Positions 18,750-28,494 of a stretch of DNA of 64,000 nucleotides are shown piece after piece (position 1 is the first letter of the stretch; each line of letters starts with the position of its first letter). Below the pieces are notes generated by a model. The model did no database searches and had not been told where the DNA came from. It saw only the letters and a list, made by a program, of their open reading frames with translations. Source of the DNA: Flavobacteriales bacterium UBA1993 (GTDB lineage Bacteria > Bacteroidota > Bacteroidia > Flavobacteriales_G > Salibacteraceae); the NCBI GenBank assembly GCA_002336485.1, contig DDCZ01000023.1, positions 62,001 to 126,000 on the forward strand, in the 5' to 3' direction. Both the position numbers and the translations under genes were made by a program.

Positions 18750-20350
18750 AGAAATTCTTATTTGCCCTCATATTATTTCCACTCCTAGTTTCCGCTCAAG
18801 ACAGCCCAAAACTTGTAGTTGGGATTGTTGTAGACCAAATGCGAACAGACTACATCTATCGATACTGGGATAAGTTTGAAGATGATGGTTTCAAGCGGTT
18901 GATAAACGAAGGATACTTCTGCCGAAACACCCACTTCAATTATATCCCCACTTACACTGGACCTGGACATGCATCGATATATACCGGAACCACACCAAGC
19001 GTGCATGGCATCATCGCAAACAACTGGTATGAGCGGGCCACGGGGGAATCGAGGTATTGTGTTCAAGATAAGGAAGTGATGAGTTTGGGCACCGCTAATG
19101 AAAACGGCATGATGTCGCCCAAATCATTGTTGACCCCGACACTTGGTGACGCCATTCGAGTTTCAAACTTGTATAAAGGCAAGTCTATTGGCATTTCAAT
19201 TAAAGATCGCGGTGCTATACTCCCAGCCGGCCACTCTGCGAATGCAGCATATTGGCTTGACTACGAATCGGGTAAGATGATTTCGAGCACGTATTACTTC
19301 GATAATCTTCCAAAGTGGGTTAGTTCATTCAACTCAAAAAACCACGCCCAGGAATTAACTAAATTGAATTGGACGCTATCCTTGGCTCCTGAACTTTATA
19401 CAGAAAGCACCGCTGATTTAACGGATTATGAAAAATCAATTGACCCAAATACGGATCCTGTTTTCCCCTATGACCTTAAGCCGGTCATAGAAGCGAAGGA
19501 ATACTATGGTTTCGCCACGACGCCGCACGGAAACACACTTCTTAGGATGTTTGCAGAGCAATGTATCACAGAAGAGGATTTAGGTCAGGACGAACACCTG
19601 GACATGATTGCCATTTCATTTTCCTCACCAGACATGATTGGCCATATGTACGGTCCTCAATCCATGGAAGTGGAGGACACGTATATAAAGCTAGATCAGG
19701 AAATCGCACAACTTCTGGAGGCATTAGACCTGAGAGTTGGCAAAGGCAATTACCTATTGTTCTTAACCGCCGATCATGCCGCAGCGCATGTCCCGAGCTA
19801 TACGGCGTCCCATGGCATGCCCGCCAATTACTTTGATAAAGAAGGTTTCAATGAAACCCTAATTGAGGCACTTAATAAAAACTTTCCGGAAACTGAACTA
19901 TTTGCGAACTACTCGAATCAACAAATTTTTCTGGATCGAGCGGCGATGATGGAGCATAAAATTGATTTCAAAAAAGTAAGTGAGGTAGTCCGAAATGCGG
20001 TGTTGGATTTTCCTGGCGTAGCCAATCTTCAGGACGTTAAGCAGCTTCAACATCCCCTACCACAAAGCCACTTTTCGTCATTGGCCATCAATGGTTGGAA
20101 CCCGCAGCGCTCGGGCGATATAGTGATTCAACTGCTTCCAGGATGGATGCAATATGGGCCAAAAGGGACAACCCATGGCACGTCATATTCTTATGACACA
20201 CACGTACCACTCATATTCTTTGGATCTGGTGTAGACCATGGCGAGTCGATTGCTCCAGTTAACATTACTCAAATTGCCCCAACGGTTTCTCTTCTCAGCC
20301 GAATCGCATTTCCCGACGCTTCGAGTCACGAACCAATCGATTTCGACTAG
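18746..20350 (+). CDS. PafA-like alkaline phosphatase, periplasmic
   Basis: Calcium-independent, phosphate-insensitive alkaline phosphatase family, about 534 aa. The ATG at 18746 overlaps the crcB stop and gives a signal peptide (ending VSAQ). The nucleophilic Thr lies in IPTYTGPGH, the Asn in IANNWYE, and the Lys/Arg pair in IKDRGA, all typical of PafA phosphomonoesterases. Metal ligands are visible in FSSPDMIGHMYG, TADHAAAH and THGTSYSYDTHVP. It releases phosphate from organic esters in the periplasm. Confidence 0.9.
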   Translation: MKKFLFALILFPLLVSAQDSPKLVVGIVVDQMRTDYIYRYWDKFEDDGFKRLINEGYFCRNTHFNYIPTYTGPGHASIYTGTTPSVHGIIANNWYERATGESRYCVQDKEVMSLGTANENGMMSPKSLLTPTLGDAIRVSNLYKGKSIGISIKDRGAILPAGHSANAAYWLDYESGKMISSTYYFDNLPKWVSSFNSKNHAQELTKLNWTLSLAPELYTESTADLTDYEKSIDPNTDPVFPYDLKPVIEAKEYYGFATTPHGNTLLRMFAEQCITEEDLGQDEHLDMIAISFSSPDMIGHMYGPQSMEVEDTYIKLDQEIAQLLEALDLRVGKGNYLLFLTADHAAAHVPSYTASHGMPANYFDKEGFNETLIEALNKNFPETELFANYSNQQIFLDRAAMMEHKIDFKKVSEVVRNAVLDFPGVANLQDVKQLQHPLPQSHFSSLAINGWNPQRSGDIVIQLLPGWMQYGPKGTTHGTSYSYDTHVPLIFFGSGVDHGESIAPVNITQIAPTVSLLSRIAFPDASSHEPIDFD

Positions 20351-20355
20351 GCAAG

Positions 20356-21099
20356 TTAATCCTGCTCAGCAAACACCTTTTCAAGTATAGCGGTTACGCG
20401 ATGTGTAGGATCTTCACGAATCAAGGTTTCTTCAGCACCAACCTTTAGGAACAAGCCTTTCAGCGCGCGATTGGTGGTATGATCACTAAGTGAGTTCGAA
20501 TTAATTTTATCGAAGAGAAGTCCATTAAGACTGGCCGTATTGTATAGACCAATGAGCTCGGAATACATAGATTCGGCCGAAATACCCAAAACCAACGGCT
20601 TTGCTAGTGACGTCTCAATTTTTGGTTTAAATGCATCGAACAACTTTTGATAGGTCTTTCCTCTCAGGTAGCTCGTCGCTGCAGTGTCGTCACCATTAAG
20701 GATGTCAAATCCATCCGTAATGGTCAGCTCCTTAATTGCATCTACAAAAATTGGACTTGCCTCAGTGGCCGCATCTTCAGCGGCTCGGTTGATTGCTAGA
20801 ATGTTGTCTTCAATGACATTTCCCGGCAGCCTGTCGATGATGTCATAAACCGGTAAGGCCTCTTCCGGCAGAAGAATTTTAACCAATTCGTCTCCATAAT
20901 ACCCATCGCTTATGTTGAGATTCGTAACAGCTGTATCGGTTCCATGAACTAAGGCCTGGCGCAATCCGCCGATCACCTCTTCTTCGGTTAGTCCCACCTC
21001 TTCAGCCAAGAACCCAAGTTCCTCGCATGATGCTAAAAAGAGCGTCCCTACTATTGTTGCACTCAGTACTATTTTTCTGTGAAGTGTTGAAATTGTCAT
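20356..21099 (-). CDS. DUF4197 lipoprotein
   Basis: A 247-aa protein with a lipobox (LASC near residue 25). The rest matches the DUF4197 family, with a conserved pattern EVIGGLRQALVHGTDTAV, then DGYYGDELVKILLPEE and a helical C-terminal half. The biochemical role of the family is not known. It is the last gene of a five-gene operon and starts in a 4-base overlap with the threonine aldolase gene. It converges on the PafA gene with 5 bases between. Confidence 0.85.
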   Translation of the reverse strand: MTISTLHRKIVLSATIVGTLFLASCEELGFLAEEVGLTEEEVIGGLRQALVHGTDTAVTNLNISDGYYGDELVKILLPEEALPVYDIIDRLPGNVIEDNILAINRAAEDAATEASPIFVDAIKELTITDGFDILNGDDTAATSYLRGKTYQKLFDAFKPKIETSLAKPLVLGISAESMYSELIGLYNTASLNGLLFDKINSNSLSDHTTNRALKGLFLKVGAEETLIREDPTHRVTAILEKVFAEQD

Positions 21100-22118
21100 T
21101 TTATCCGGTTAAATGTTTTTTCGCAAGAGTCAATATCCTTGCCATCAATATCTAAATGAGTTACGAATCTAATCTTACCTGGCCCAAATCCCACGGCCAG
21201 AATCCCAAAGGATTCCAATTCGCGTAATATCCGTTCTTGTTCTGTGTCTTCGTGAAGATCAACCACCAGAATATTTGTGTCTGAAGGCATGACTGATTTC
21301 ACCCAAGGACATTGGTTTAAAATCTCGCCCAAATTTCGAGCATTTGCATGATCTTCCTTTAAACGATTCACGTGATGATCAAGGGCATAAACACCCGCCG
21401 CCGCTAACATTCCAGCTTGACGCATTCCTCCGCCAAATACTTTTCTAATCCGCCGTGATCGCTTTATAAATTCCGCATCACCAATTAACAGTGAGCCAAC
21501 TGGGCAGCCCAATCCTTTACTCAAGCAGATAGAAATCGAGTCAAACGATGAACCAATAACCGCTTCATTGTATTCTGATTCAACCAAGGCGTTGAATAGT
21601 CTTGCTCCATCGAGGTGAAACATCAGTCCTTTTTCTTGACACACCTTTCTTATGGAAGCAATCTCGGTCATATCCCAAATTGCCCCAGCGCCCTTATTGC
21701 AGGTATTTTCGATAGAGACCAACTTTGAAACTGGGAAGTGCGGATCGTCTGGATTAATTGCCTCCAATACATCTTTGGCATTAAAGCGTCCACGATCTCC
21801 TCTCATTAGTTTCATCGAGCACCCCGAATTAAACGCTATTCCGCCTCCTTCGTAGTTATAGATATGTGCCAGTTGATCGCAGATTACTTCATCGCCAGGC
21901 CGCGTATGCACGTTGATGGCAATTTGATTTGTCATGGTACCTGAAGGACAAAACAAGGAGGCTTCCTTGCCAAATAGAGCTGCCGCCTTCGACTCCAAAA
22001 GATTAACGGTCGGATCATCCCCAAACACGTCATCTCCCAGCTGAGCGCTATTCATAGCCTCGCGCATTAGGCCAGTAGGTTTTGTTACTGTATCGCTTCG
22101 AAAATCGATTTTGTTCAT
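21096..22118 (-). CDS. ltaE: Low-specificity L-threonine aldolase
   Basis: PLP enzyme splitting L-threonine or allo-threonine to glycine and acetaldehyde. It is 340 aa, with the fold-type I start FRSDTVTKPT, HLDGARLFNA (PLP-ring Asp) and the Schiff-base Lys in ICLSKGLGCPVGS. It overlaps its neighbours by 4 bases on both sides. Confidence 0.92.
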   Translation of the reverse strand: MNKIDFRSDTVTKPTGLMREAMNSAQLGDDVFGDDPTVNLLESKAAALFGKEASLFCPSGTMTNQIAINVHTRPGDEVICDQLAHIYNYEGGGIAFNSGCSMKLMRGDRGRFNAKDVLEAINPDDPHFPVSKLVSIENTCNKGAGAIWDMTEIASIRKVCQEKGLMFHLDGARLFNALVESEYNEAVIGSSFDSISICLSKGLGCPVGSLLIGDAEFIKRSRRIRKVFGGGMRQAGMLAAAGVYALDHHVNRLKEDHANARNLGEILNQCPWVKSVMPSDTNILVVDLHEDTEQERILRELESFGILAVGFGPGKIRFVTHLDIDGKDIDSCEKTFNRIK

Positions 22119-22762
22119 TTTTTTCGTGCTATCATTAAACCATCTCGTATTGGAAAGAGCACATTTTGAACTCTCTCATCCGATTGAATCATTTCCGAAT
22201 AATCGTAAAGCGCACGTGTTTCCACATCCATTTCCTCCGGCTTACCCGTTACCTTTCCGCTCCAAAGCACATTGTCTGCAATGATGTACCCTCCGGGTTT
22301 TACTCTATCGATGACCTGATTGTAGTAATGGGCATAGTTTTCCTTATCCGCATCTATATAGACAACATCTATTTCTTCATGTATATCATTTAAAATATCT
22401 GCTGCCCGTCCAATATGGAGCTTAATTTGACTTTTATACGGCGAACGATCTACAAAACTCAATATCTTATTCTCTAGCTCATCGTTGATCTCAATGGTAT
22501 GAACAGCGCCATCTTTACTCAAGCCCTCTGCCCAGCATAAAGCAGAGTATCCTGTGTAAGTGCCAATCTCAACAACTATTTTGGGGGATATCATATGGCT
22601 GAGCATGGACAAAACACGCCCCTGCAAATGTCCAGCAAGCATTCTTGGTTGAAGGACATTATTATGTGTAAATCGATTTAATTCTAGCAGCAATTCCGAC
22701 TCATTCTCGGTGAAATCCTGACAGTATTGATCAATTTCTTCGGGTAAAAATTCCATAAGCAA
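22115..22762 (-). CDS. Class I SAM-dependent O-methyltransferase
   Basis: A 215-aa enzyme of the catechol/caffeoyl-CoA O-methyltransferase family. The SAM motif is VVEIGTYTGYSALCWAEGL, with the acidic motif post-I HTIEIN and the metal-binding region VYIDADKENYAHYY. The substrate is unknown. It is the third gene of the five-gene operon, with 2 bases separating it from the O-antigen-ligase gene upstream. Confidence 0.9.
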   Translation of the reverse strand: MLMEFLPEEIDQYCQDFTENESELLLELNRFTHNNVLQPRMLAGHLQGRVLSMLSHMISPKIVVEIGTYTGYSALCWAEGLSKDGAVHTIEINDELENKILSFVDRSPYKSQIKLHIGRAADILNDIHEEIDVVYIDADKENYAHYYNQVIDRVKPGGYIIADNVLWSGKVTGKPEEMDVETRALYDYSEMIQSDERVQNVLFPIRDGLMIARKK

Positions 22763-22764
22763 GT

Positions 22765-24789
22765 TTACAAATCGAGATCTATTTTATGATCGGGAACATA
22801 CTTTTCTTTCAGATTATAGACCTCTGCGCATTCTGTGTTTTCGCAGTTTTTCAGTAAGTAATACAACGCCTCAATACGCAATTGAACATGAAACGGGTTA
22901 TTGTTCATGGCCGCATGTCTTATCACTTCAAAAGACCAAGATGGGGTATTATAAATCGCCTCGGTGGTTAGCCGCATTTTACGTTCGGAAAAACTTGGGA
23001 GCATAGACTTTATGCTGTCGCGCGCCAATATGGTTCCAATTTCGACATACCGATCAGTCACCAAGTAAGGATCTGCCGAGATAAATGAATCAAACGCCTT
23101 TGTTCCCTTTCCTTGGACCAGATATATAGCGGCCAGGTTTATCTGACCTGCTTGATATCTAGGTGTCCTCGCCACGGATTCAAGAAAGTAGTTTTCAGCC
23201 AATTCAAATTCACCGTTGGAAGCCCTAACTGAACCAAGCCCGTTTAATGTTTCAGGGTGAAAAGGATTTAAGTCCAGCGCCTCCTGAAACAACTCCCTTC
23301 CCTTATGAGGTTCGCCGGCATTGACGCGTCCATATCCTCTATGCCAATCTATTGGACGTCCTATATGATCGAATGGCAAAATCTCGTCATTGACCTGATC
23401 TAGATATTCTTTATGGAGGATCCACGATGCCAATTCCTGACTTTGCAGCGCCTTAGTGAAAAAGAATTCCGACTTCATTCTTAATGAAAACAAAGAGAAC
23501 CCAACCAGGGCTAAAAGCATCGAAATCATCAATACGCCTTTTTTCGGCAAATGAACATCTATCTGACTAGGAGTAAGAGCGAGAAGTATCCCGAAGAAAA
23601 CAGCAAACTCTGGTCGTTCCTTTGGAAAATTAGTAAGCCCAACAATCAGCAGACCACACCATAGCATAAAAACAATCACGGAAATCTGATCCTGCCTTTT
23701 CATGGCAGCCTTTAGGGACGAACCCAAACCCAAGACAAACACCACTGCATAGAAAACACCAGCAAGAATGCCAGATTCGGCAAACACTTGAGCAAAATCA
23801 TTATGTGCTCTTTGATAATATACATCGCCATTTTCCGTCAACATTCCTGACTGATCAAAGCGCATAATCTGAATAGGCCAATCACCAATTCCTGTACCCA
23901 AAATAAGGCTGTCAAATCCCAATTTCAGACTACGTGACACAAGTAGAAAACGATCCATTGTAGTACCAGTATCATAGTTGATCAGGGTTAGGAAGTGATG
24001 CTCGAGGGTATATATATCATCCACGAGAACGACCAATAAAATCAGAATCAAGCTTGCCCCAACCAGCCAACCAATCTTAGGTTTTATGACCATCCCAATT
24101 CCGAACTTCCGAATTTCAAACCACAGCATTAGGCTGAAGCACACCACCGCGACCAGCCACGTACTTCTGGAAAGAAGCAATACAATAACGGTCGAAACCA
24201 CCATCACCAATCCGAATGCTCCGAATCCGAATTTGCGTCCCAATCCTAAGAAGGAACCAACTAGTGCCAGCACTAAAAACTGTCCGTAGAGGTTTCGATG
24301 ACCAAGTGAGGCCTGCACCAGATAAGTTGAATCATGCGTTAGCACAAATTCGTCTAAGGCCCCATACAACTCAATCAATCCCCAGGAGGCAAGTACCACA
24401 GAAACAATGGTAAACATGACGGGCACGAGACGAACTCCCTTCTCAGCAATAATTTGAACAACAATAATGGCTGAAACTAATACTTGAACGTCCCTAAAGA
24501 CAGTCAGCAGGGCCATTTGCGGGAATGAAGAATGAATCAATCCTAGCAGGTTCATCAAAAGAAAAAGAGCATAGAAAACCATCACTAAATTGAATTTAAG
24601 CGGGCTTCGGTTTTTCCAAAAGAGATAAAAACAGGATATGGAATTCAGCAGGGCTAAAAGGCCAAACTTTGGATACAACCCTGGATCAAGGAAAACATAT
24701 TGTGGCGGAAACAGGACTATTAAGACGATGGCCGCCATATAGAATTCGGCGAAACCAGACTTCAAGATAAGGTCGCTTATGCGCCTCAT
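22765..24789 (-). CDS. O-antigen ligase-like (Wzy_C) membrane protein with TPR tail
   Basis: A 674-aa protein. The first about 430 residues hold about ten to twelve hydrophobic helices with a large loop containing RAHNDFAQVFAESGI, the Wzy_C/WaaL signature. The C-terminal portion carries TPR-like repeats (AGEPHKGRELFQEALDLNPFHPETLNGLGSV and following). Such proteins join polysaccharide to lipid A core or, in Bacteroidota, may glycosylate proteins. The acceptor is not visible. It overlaps the M16 peptidase gene by 4 bases. Confidence 0.87.
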   Translation of the reverse strand: MRRISDLILKSGFAEFYMAAIVLIVLFPPQYVFLDPGLYPKFGLLALLNSISCFYLFWKNRSPLKFNLVMVFYALFLLMNLLGLIHSSFPQMALLTVFRDVQVLVSAIIVVQIIAEKGVRLVPVMFTIVSVVLASWGLIELYGALDEFVLTHDSTYLVQASLGHRNLYGQFLVLALVGSFLGLGRKFGFGAFGLVMVVSTVIVLLLSRSTWLVAVVCFSLMLWFEIRKFGIGMVIKPKIGWLVGASLILILLVVLVDDIYTLEHHFLTLINYDTGTTMDRFLLVSRSLKLGFDSLILGTGIGDWPIQIMRFDQSGMLTENGDVYYQRAHNDFAQVFAESGILAGVFYAVVFVLGLGSSLKAAMKRQDQISVIVFMLWCGLLIVGLTNFPKERPEFAVFFGILLALTPSQIDVHLPKKGVLMISMLLALVGFSLFSLRMKSEFFFTKALQSQELASWILHKEYLDQVNDEILPFDHIGRPIDWHRGYGRVNAGEPHKGRELFQEALDLNPFHPETLNGLGSVRASNGEFELAENYFLESVARTPRYQAGQINLAAIYLVQGKGTKAFDSFISADPYLVTDRYVEIGTILARDSIKSMLPSFSERKMRLTTEAIYNTPSWSFEVIRHAAMNNNPFHVQLRIEALYYLLKNCENTECAEVYNLKEKYVPDHKIDLDL

Positions 24790-26012
24790 GGGATATACGC
24801 GAGTCGACTCATATTTGAGGGAGCAAATACAAATTCGGCCGTTTCACGGAGGCTTTCGGCAGTAATGGACATCACTTTTTCATCTAGCTGAGAATAAGCG
24901 TCAACTTTATTAAAATGAAGAAGGGATTTTGCAATGGAAATCATGAGACTTGAGCGTTGCTCTTGCCCAAGGGCTATCTGACCCAATAATTGTTTTTTAG
25001 AGGCATTTAATGCGCGATCGCTCATCTTTCCTGAGGACAGTTTATCCATTTCCTTCCGTACCAACTTCAAAATCTTTTGCTGGTGTTGAGGATCGGTTCC
25101 AAAATAGACTTGGAATAGTCCAATATCTGAGTAAGCTGTATATCCGCTTTCGATATAGTAACAGTATCCGAACCGCTCTCGGATGTTAAGATTAAGCTGG
25201 CTATTTAATGCTGGTCCTCCAAGGACATTGTTTAAGAGGGTCATTGACTTACTGTCATCGTGATTCATCCCAACAGTTGTCCCACCAATGATGGTGTGCG
25301 TCTGGTGGACAGTTTTTTTCAGTTCGACGTCAAATGAATCCGTGGAAGGAAGGCCTCTTGTGCTATTGAGTCGCTTTCGCATTGGAATCTTAGATAATGC
25401 GTTTTCACAAAAGGTTAGAAATCGCTTCTTACTGATGTTGCCCACACAGGCAAACACGATTTCATCGGTAGAGTACATCCGCTCCACAAAATTCAAAAGT
25501 TGATCACGTTGCAAATTGGAAACACCCTTTTCGGTTCCGAGAATATTTCTTCCTAAGGCATGGCCGGGAAATAATCTTTCCTCAAACTCGTCCATGAGCA
25601 TCTCATCAGGCGCATCCTTGTATCCATTTATTTCATCTTTTATGACTCCAACCTCCTTGTTTAGCTCTTTTTGAGGAAAGCTTGCCGCAAAAACGATGTC
25701 CATGGTAAGTTCGGCAGCACGCAAAAAGTGTTCTTTTAATGCCGAGGCATAGATGCACGTCTCCTCTTTCGTGGTGTAGGCATTTATTTCTCCACCAACG
25801 GAGTCCAATCTCGAGAGCACATGAAAAGCTTTCCTCTTTTCAGTTCCCTTGAATAATCCGTGCTCAATAAGGTGAGCCAAACCATGTTCATCCTGTGTCT
25901 CATCGCGGGACCCAGCGTTGATCATAAAGCCACAATGTATGGTGTGAATACTGCGATCCTCGTGAAACGCGATTCGCAGGCCATTGTCAAGTCTAAATAC
26001 TTCGCATTCCAT
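24786..26012 (-). CDS. M16 family zinc peptidase (processing-peptidase-like)
   Basis: A 408-aa protein with the inverted zinc motif HLIEH in DEHGLAHLIEHGLFKGT (HxxEH near residue 47) and the downstream glutamate in KEVGVIKDEING. The second half is the usual catalytically inactive M16_C domain, including RFGYCYYIESGYT. No signal peptide is seen, so it is probably cytoplasmic. It is the first gene of the operon to 20356 and is preceded by a -7 box. Confidence 0.92.
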   Translation of the reverse strand: MECEVFRLDNGLRIAFHEDRSIHTIHCGFMINAGSRDETQDEHGLAHLIEHGLFKGTEKRKAFHVLSRLDSVGGEINAYTTKEETCIYASALKEHFLRAAELTMDIVFAASFPQKELNKEVGVIKDEINGYKDAPDEMLMDEFEERLFPGHALGRNILGTEKGVSNLQRDQLLNFVERMYSTDEIVFACVGNISKKRFLTFCENALSKIPMRKRLNSTRGLPSTDSFDVELKKTVHQTHTIIGGTTVGMNHDDSKSMTLLNNVLGGPALNSQLNLNIRERFGYCYYIESGYTAYSDIGLFQVYFGTDPQHQQKILKLVRKEMDKLSSGKMSDRALNASKKQLLGQIALGQEQRSSLMISIAKSLLHFNKVDAYSQLDEKVMSITAESLRETAEFVFAPSNMSRLAYIP

Positions 26013-26020
26013 TAAGAAGA

Positions 26021-26028
26021 CAAAGTTA
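26021..26028 (-). promoter_or_regulatory. -7 box TAACTTTG of the M16 peptidase operon
   Basis: On the minus strand this reads TAACTTTG (exact TAnnTTTG), ending 8 bases before the M16 ATG. It faces away from the divergent box at 26071. Confidence 0.5.
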
Positions 26029-26070
26029 GTAAACCTCTAATCCGAGGCTTTCATTACAACGCAATATTGA

Positions 26071-26078
26071 TATTTTTG
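26071..26078 (+). promoter_or_regulatory. -7 box TATTTTTG of the PD40/SPOR gene
   Basis: Exact TAnnTTTG match, 23 bases before the ATG at 26102. It is divergent from the M16 operon promoter. Confidence 0.45.
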
Positions 26079-26101
26079 AGCACCAACAATTGACTTGCTA
26101 C

Positions 26102-28057
26102 ATGCTACTGAACCTGAGATCAATTTTTTGCGCGAGCTTCGTACTAATTTCATGCGCTATCGTTGCCCAAGATAATGTCACGGGCCCTGCCAAGAAAAGG
26201 CTATATGACGCTGATATGCTATTTGAGCAAGGCGAATACTTGAGAGCCCTTTCTATCTACGATAGTCTCTGGGACGCGAAACCGAATGAGACTTACCTTC
26301 AGTACAAGACTGGGGCCTGTTACGTTTTTAAGTCGAATGGACGCGAGCAAGCCTATGATATTTTAAAAGACCTAAAAGGAAGCAGCGACTTCCCGCGCGC
26401 TACATTCTACATGGCCCGCTCTAAGCACTTTGACTATCGGTTTCAGGAGGCAATCAACCTGTATAATGATTACTTAAGCAATTCGAAGGCTAGTGGAGCT
26501 GAGCGCATTGAAACGCTCAAGTTGATCAACAATTGTGAGAACGGCATTGAACTAATGGAGCGTAAAATGGCGCTAACATTAGAGATCTTAACGCCTCCTA
26601 GTAATCCTCAAAATTCGCAGTACAGCCCAGTTATTGGTCCAGAAGGAAAGCATCTTTACTATACGAATCGAGGTCCGGATAGCGAAGGAGACTTGATGAC
26701 TGATCAAACGAAGAAATCAGACGTTGGACTTTATTATGAGGATGTATTTGTTGCTGATCATTTAGGTGGTGATGATCAGTTCAACTTTGGTGAAGGCAAA
26801 GGCTTAAACGAAAAAATCAACACCGGACAGCGCCATGAGGCACCGATGAGTGTTTCTTACGACAACAAAATCATGTACATCTACCTTAGCGGAGACAAGG
26901 CCGAGGAGGATATTTACATTAGCTACAACGAAGGCGATACAGCTTGGTCTGGACCGAAGAAGTTACGTGGAAATGTCAATACTCCGCACTATGAAGGTCA
27001 TGCCTTTTTAGCGCCAGACGGACGCACGCTTTACTTCTCAAGTGACAAACCAGGAGGTTATGGTGGTCGTGATCTTTATACGGCAATAATGAAAGAGGAC
27101 AGCACTTATGGAAACATAACGAACCTTGGCCCAAAAATCAATACTGAATTCAACGAGGATTCCCCATTCATCTATAGCAATGGTTCCTCCCTTTATTTTG
27201 CCTCTGAGGCGCACGGATCGATGGGTGGATATGATATGTTCTACATCAAATTTGATAGCACCAAAAATGATTGGCAAGAAGCCATCAACCTTGGGTACCC
27301 TATCAACACTACGGATGATGATCGTTTCTATTATATAACCAAAGACGGAGATTGGGGATACTTCTCATCAGCGAGAGCGAGTGGCGAAAAACTTCATGAT
27401 ATTTACCGAATTCAGCCTGGAACTTTTGAACGACTTAATGCGCTTGTATTACTCGTTGGAACCGTTTATATAGATGACGTTGAAAGCTCTGCCCTTGCCA
27501 AAATTATGGATGACAAGACCGGTGATGTTCTTGCCACGTTAATCGCAGACAGTACAACGGGGGAATTTGTTTATTCGCTTCTACCTGACCATAAATATAA
27601 AATCAGCCTGCTTGCAGATGGATTCCCTCCAAAAGTGGAATATGTAAAGGTTCCTCCAATGAAAGAAGGTGTGCTTCGCATAGAGCATCGTTTCGATTTT
27701 TACACCGATGGATATGCCTCAGGTGGTGGAATACAAGATCAACTCGATACATTGGTGGACCCACTTGATCTTTTACCCGGCGTTTGTGATGTAGAACCAG
27801 ATCGCGAGGAGCTAACGGAGGAGGAGATTGCTTCAGGGTGCTATTTCCGAGTTCAAGTTGGTGCATACCGCAATCCAGGACGATTCAAGTATGACTTCCT
27901 TCGATCTGTAGGTGAGGTTGAAATCAAGGGATATAGCGATGGGATTACACGCTTTTTAATGGGGCCAAAGTTCACCAAGCGGTCTGAGGCCGATAAGCTT
28001 CGAATAGAATGTGTTGCTGCTGGAGAGTGGGACTCTTGGATTACGGTTCGCCGATAA
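26102..28057 (+). CDS. Periplasmic PD40 beta-propeller protein with C-terminal SPOR domain
   Basis: About 651 aa. The ATG at 26102 begins a signal peptide (MLLNLRSIFC to IVAQ); a TTG at 26090 is the alternative. It has an N-terminal TPR-like region (residues 30-150), then a WD40-like PD40 propeller (about 180-440, repeats such as GRTLYFSSDKPGGYGGRDLY), a small carboxypeptidase-regulatory-like insert, and a SPOR domain (last about 73 residues, YFRVQVGAYRNPGRF). The usual relatives end in an OmpA peptidoglycan-binding domain, so here SPOR replaces it. SPOR binds denuded glycan strands, suggesting an anchor to septal peptidoglycan. Confidence 0.85.
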   Translation: MLLNLRSIFCASFVLISCAIVAQDNVTGPAKKRLYDADMLFEQGEYLRALSIYDSLWDAKPNETYLQYKTGACYVFKSNGREQAYDILKDLKGSSDFPRATFYMARSKHFDYRFQEAINLYNDYLSNSKASGAERIETLKLINNCENGIELMERKMALTLEILTPPSNPQNSQYSPVIGPEGKHLYYTNRGPDSEGDLMTDQTKKSDVGLYYEDVFVADHLGGDDQFNFGEGKGLNEKINTGQRHEAPMSVSYDNKIMYIYLSGDKAEEDIYISYNEGDTAWSGPKKLRGNVNTPHYEGHAFLAPDGRTLYFSSDKPGGYGGRDLYTAIMKEDSTYGNITNLGPKINTEFNEDSPFIYSNGSSLYFASEAHGSMGGYDMFYIKFDSTKNDWQEAINLGYPINTTDDDRFYYITKDGDWGYFSSARASGEKLHDIYRIQPGTFERLNALVLLVGTVYIDDVESSALAKIMDDKTGDVLATLIADSTTGEFVYSLLPDHKYKISLLADGFPPKVEYVKVPPMKEGVLRIEHRFDFYTDGYASGGGIQDQLDTLVDPLDLLPGVCDVEPDREELTEEEIASGCYFRVQVGAYRNPGRFKYDFLRSVGEVEIKGYSDGITRFLMGPKFTKRSEADKLRIECVAAGEWDSWITVRR

Positions 28058-28058
28058 A

Positions 28059-28445
28059 CTACCCGACTACCTTTTTAAGCTGATCTACATTCATGGGCTT
28101 CTGTATGAATCCTTCGACGTAAGAAAACCTATTGGCGGCTTCGATATCGCTTATGCGCGTTGATGAACTCATGATGTGTATCGATACTGAATCTTTTTTA
28201 AGTGCTAGGCTTGCGTCTTGATCGAAGGCGCTTAAAAACTCAAGACCACTCATTTCAGGCATATTCAAATCCAAAAAAATCATCAACGGTTTGGCTGGGT
28301 TATAATCTTTTCTCAAGAACTCGAGGCATTGAATTGCCGATTCAAACTCAAGCACATTAATACCCTTTCGAACACGACTTAGTATTCGTTTGCAGATCAA
28401 ACGATCAAATTTGTTGTCATCGACAATAGCACATTCGTCCCACAT
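28059..28445 (-). CDS. Single-domain response regulator (receiver only)
   Basis: 128 aa with no output domain. Acidic residues D9/D10, phospho-acceptor Asp59 (FLDLNMPEMSG), the Ser/Thr in MSSST and Lys in IQKPM are all present. Such CheY-like proteins relay phosphate or bind a partner. It is transcribed in the same direction as the beta-oxidation genes, 49 bases after the acyl-CoA dehydrogenase, and converges on the PD40/SPOR gene with one base between stops. Its kinase is unknown. Confidence 0.88.
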   Translation of the reverse strand: MWDECAIVDDNKFDRLICKRILSRVRKGINVLEFESAIQCLEFLRKDYNPAKPLMIFLDLNMPEMSGLEFLSAFDQDASLALKKDSVSIHIMSSSTRISDIEAANRFSYVEGFIQKPMNVDQLKKVVG

Positions 28446-28494
28446 TAACGGCTAATTATTAATTCGAAGGAACGGATTCAAAAAGACAATTCAC

